A stretch of 64,000 nucleotides of DNA, from positions 62,001-126,000 of the forward strand of contig JBAMDO010000005.1 of the NCBI GenBank assembly GCA_037074765.1, given 5' to 3'. The position numbers and the translations under genes were made by a program. Source of the DNA: Mansonella perstans. Lineage: Eukaryota; Nematoda; Chromadorea; Rhabditida; Onchocercidae. A model generated the notes under the pieces. The model was given only the letters and a program-made list of their open reading frames with translations. It was not told where the DNA came from and made no database searches. The number at the start of each line of letters is the position of its first letter. Position 1 is the first letter of the stretch. Below, piece after piece: positions 61,054 to 64,000 of this stretch.

Positions 61054-63758
61054 TTAGTTGCATCTTTCTCGTTCACTGCGGGGTGACTCGGGATTTTCAT
61101 CATCCTCATGTACTGGTGGTAAAGTCGTTTTTTCACTTGCTTCTTTCGATATAGAAACTTTGAAACCTGTTAAAAACTTCATCGGTCTTTCTTCTAAATG
61201 TAATTTTTCTGAAAACAGTGCAGATTCACGAGTTTACTGGAAGACTTGAAAGAAGAAAATGTAGTATGTTTAAAGAAAAAGAGACACTTAGTAAGTCTGA
61301 ATATTTTTCAAACTTACTAAGTGTTGAATGTTTTTCAAAGGATCTTACAAAAAAGACAAATTCTCACAATTATAAAGTTTACCGGTAATTGTTTCGCCGG
61401 GTAATATCAGATTAGAGAATGACGACTTCCTACCAGTGCTCGTTTCAATCACTAAACTGAACAAACAAATTAAAGCTTCTTTTGGCAATTCTTCTGGTGT
61501 AAATGCTTCGAAAAATATATATATGTATATAAATAACCACACGAATCAAATTGAAAATCTAAAATCGTACTTTCTTGCATATCTTGCTCGGAATTCATCC
61601 GCTGTAAATAGCGCGGCGCACTGGGTGGTAAAATAGCATCAAATTCACTGGTGATTAAGAAGCGAGGTTTTGCTGAAAAAATTTTATCTTTGATCGCGAA
61701 AACCACTCCTAAGGAATAGCCAGCTGCAATGTGCAATCAGATAACAAAATGAGGGAAGTTTTAAGGGAATAAAGATTTCAGGTCAGAACTGTTTAATGAG
61801 TACAACGGTTTAAACGATCAAAAGATTTTTTTGAACAAAGAAATATAGAAAAATCATACAAGAATCGATACTGAAAGTAAGCGCATCACCGTCGGAACTT
61901 TTCTGCAATGCGATGGTAGTCTTTCTCGAATGCTTATCTGCTTGATCGGAACTAACAACATCGTACGCTGTCTGTCTTCTTACACGAGCATTTTTGCAGT
62001 ATGGATAAGTCATATGATATGCCACTTCATCGAGTGCATCAAATGAATTGCCCTGTACATTAAACCCACATACTTTTAATGATATCTGTAATCCAGTTGA
62101 ACAGATTACAGATATCATTTACATATCATTATTAACAAAGTACTAACAAAAAGTAAGTATTGGAAAAGACGCAAAACTACTGTAATAAGCCAACCGAGAC
62201 AACACTAAATTTAATTCTGTGGAATAAATATAAGTTCCAGTACTTACTAAAGATATGCTCTGAATTACAGTTTTTCTTATTTTCGATTTTTTTGACACTA
62301 CTTTCAATAGAGTACACTAGTTGATAATATTATACCAAATCCGTCCGTGGCAATATTGTTTCGTCTGTACAAAAAATGAAAGAAGAAAGGAACAAACTTT
62401 GTAGAAATCCTGCCGTTTAGAAGATAAGCGTGGTGTATTATCAACATCTAGCAAATGTCGGCTATAAACACCCGTTGATACAGGCTACAAAAAGAAAAAA
62501 AATGTAAGAACACAACAACGGTGCAAAATCTGTAAATTGTGTTCTGCAAATCTGAATCAACTAATACTAGTGATCTTTTCGATTTCCAAAAACAATTGAT
62601 GTGAGAGAATGATTGATAAAAAACAAAAGTAGTACCGAATTGAGCTCACTGAATTTATCTCTTAGGAATATGCTGATTGATTCATTCCGGGGAATTTTCA
62701 CTCGCATTTCCGGCAACACAGTTAAACCGTTGGCTTCCAGAATACTTCGTCTGTATTTCCTGGAAAATCTATTGTCCACACATTTGTTTCCAAGAAGTTA
62801 AAATATCAGTTAATTAACAAAATCTTTCAGCAAACTTCCACTTTGCAGTATTTCTTTTGAAAGCATGAAAAAAAAGGTGAAAACTTGTGTACACAAATAA
62901 GCACACCTACCGATCGCCCAGGACCAGCTGCTGGGCTTCCGTCGTCGCCTGTTCTAGATTCGCTTTACTTTGTGCGGTTGGCAAACCAATAAAACTACCA
63001 TGTACTTTCAAATGCTGAACTGCTTCTTTTACCTAAAAACGAACCAGAATGATAATAAAAATTAGACAAATCTAAAAACAGCTAATGACATCTTACCTGA
63101 ATATGTTCGTGATAATCTACTAGACGATGTGCTCCAGATTTTGCATTACACATCAAGTAGGGTTTCACGTAATTCTCCGTAAACTTATTGAATGTCTGAC
63201 GATACTGAAAAACTTTCGTATATAGTTCGAGAAAAGCTTGTTGAAAACGGAATAATTTTAAAATAGAGGAAATGAAAAAGGCCTACCCAGTACTGGCCGT
63301 GATAACCAGTTATTCCTTCTACACCAGTCATCATATTATTGATCACCTCAATAAAATATTCATATTTTATGAGATCAAAAAAAGAAATCAATTAAGGTAA
63401 AGTCACTAGACTGAAAAAAAAAAACTTCGAGATTTTTTTGTAAAACATACATTTTCGCTGACCATTTCAAAAACAGTTTTCTTGTGTACTTCGTTTTGTT
63501 TAACTTCTAATAATTTCACTAGTTGTTTGATTGTTCCACCCTGTCAATGAAACTGTCTCAAGTGCCAGAATTGAACGTAATTAAAGGATGCTTTTTTTTT
63601 TTCAACATAATATTTTTCTTACATGCCATACAGTTAACAATAAGAAGTCCGACCAATTTTTTAGTAGAGATAACATCAAAATATATTAAAAATGCAATTT
63701 ATCAAACCTGTGCAAATACAGTGAATAATATAACGACAATAGTACAGGATGCGAACAT
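61054..63758 (-). CDS. unrecognised protein, at least 11 exons, about 411 aa, possible signal peptide
   Basis: Exons 63758-63708, 63540-63451, 63346-63287, 63204-63097, 63032-62911, 62759-62636, 62484-62398, 62052-61890, 61723-61571, 61505-61383 and 61208-61054 are in phase. The first exon encodes a short hydrophobic start (MFASCTIVVILFTVFAQ) that would suit a signal peptide, though a different upstream first exon is possible. Landmarks: IKQLVKLLEVKQNEVHKKTV, GVEGITGYHGQYW, FTENYVKPYLMCNAKSGAHR, VQHLKVHGSFIGLPTAQS, EANGLTVLPEMRVKIPRNES, a Pro-rich ILPPSAPRYLQRM, ETITEKLHLEERPMKFLTGF and an acidic/Ser-Arg end, EDDENPESPRSERERCN. No membrane span follows. I do not recognise the family. A 12-bp (62253-62242) or 29-bp (62364-62336) extra exon between 62398 and 62052 cannot be excluded; the 29-bp one breaks the frame if spliced directly. 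Confidence 0.6.
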
Positions 63759-64000
63759 GTTTTTGGCTTTCACAGACTGAAATTTTTGAAACAATTTTGA
63801 TTAAGCTAGCAATAAAATTTCCAAGCAGAAAACTGAAAAAATATAGTAGTGTACTACAAAGTTATTTTAAAATTTATGAATCTCTTGGACAATATTAAGC
63901 ATAGCGCATTGTATAAAGAGAGAAGGAAAAATTGAAGGCAGTAATGAGAAGGAATGAGTCAATAAAACAAACTGAATTGAAAGCAAACTAACTGAAGGGT
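63759..64000. other. window edge, no gene seen
   Basis: AT-rich upstream flank of the minus-strand gene ending here. It probably contains its promoter or earlier 5' exons. Confidence 0.4.

Noticed and set aside
62336..62364. 29-bp microexon in the unrecognised 411-aa gene
   Set aside because: It has an acceptor and a GTATAA donor, but using it breaks the frame of the next exon or creates a stop; skipping it keeps the phase.

Overview
This looks like a chromosome segment from a parasitic nematode of the spirurid/filarial type. The DNA is very AT-rich. Genes are split into many small exons by introns with nematode-style TTTTCAG-like acceptors and GTAAG/GTTTG donors, and intergenic space is low-complexity and full of short microsatellites. 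No bacterial, plasmid or CRISPR features are present. The species assignment is inference from style and protein content. I built the gene models by hand, joining exons by reading phase and comparing with protein families known to me.

Layout. 1547-8342 (minus): a 28-exon gene whose product is a recognisable SUZ12, the scaffold subunit of Polycomb repressive complex 2. 8343-17070: a gene desert of about 8.7 kb. 17071-23748 (plus): a six-exon four-transmembrane claudin/PMP22-like protein preceded by an upstream ORF. 25279-28820 (minus): a 12-exon GTPBP1-family translational GTPase. 29599-31713 (plus): the seven-exon splicing-associated RNA-binding protein RBM42, divergent from the GTPase across a 0.78 kb shared upstream region. 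35595 to about 38877 (plus): a coiled-coil protein with CCDC66/CSPP1-like features and an unresolved 3' end. About 44640-45480 (minus): a decayed BEL/Pao retrotransposon gag fragment. 50161-50550: a strong inverted repeat with about 130 bp arms. 52223-53440 (minus): an unrecognised 225-aa gene with a 43-bp tandem repeat upstream. 56745-59504 (minus): a complete WDR54 homologue of 333 aa. 61054-63758 (minus): an unrecognised gene of about 411 aa whose modelled start encodes a possible signal peptide.

The genes do not form an obvious pathway. They are a typical eukaryotic neighbourhood: chromatin repression (SUZ12), mRNA and translation factors (RBM42, GTPBP1), a membrane/junction protein, a possible cilium/microtubule protein, and a WD-repeat protein. 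The most interesting points are the clearly recognisable SUZ12 in a nematode (C. elegans has only the highly divergent MES-3), its degenerate zinc finger, the two unrecognised but well-formed genes, the large inverted repeat, a hairpin just past the WDR54 stop, and a duplicated splice acceptor in the GTPBP1 gene. I do not see a multi-gene defence-like or otherwise novel system here.
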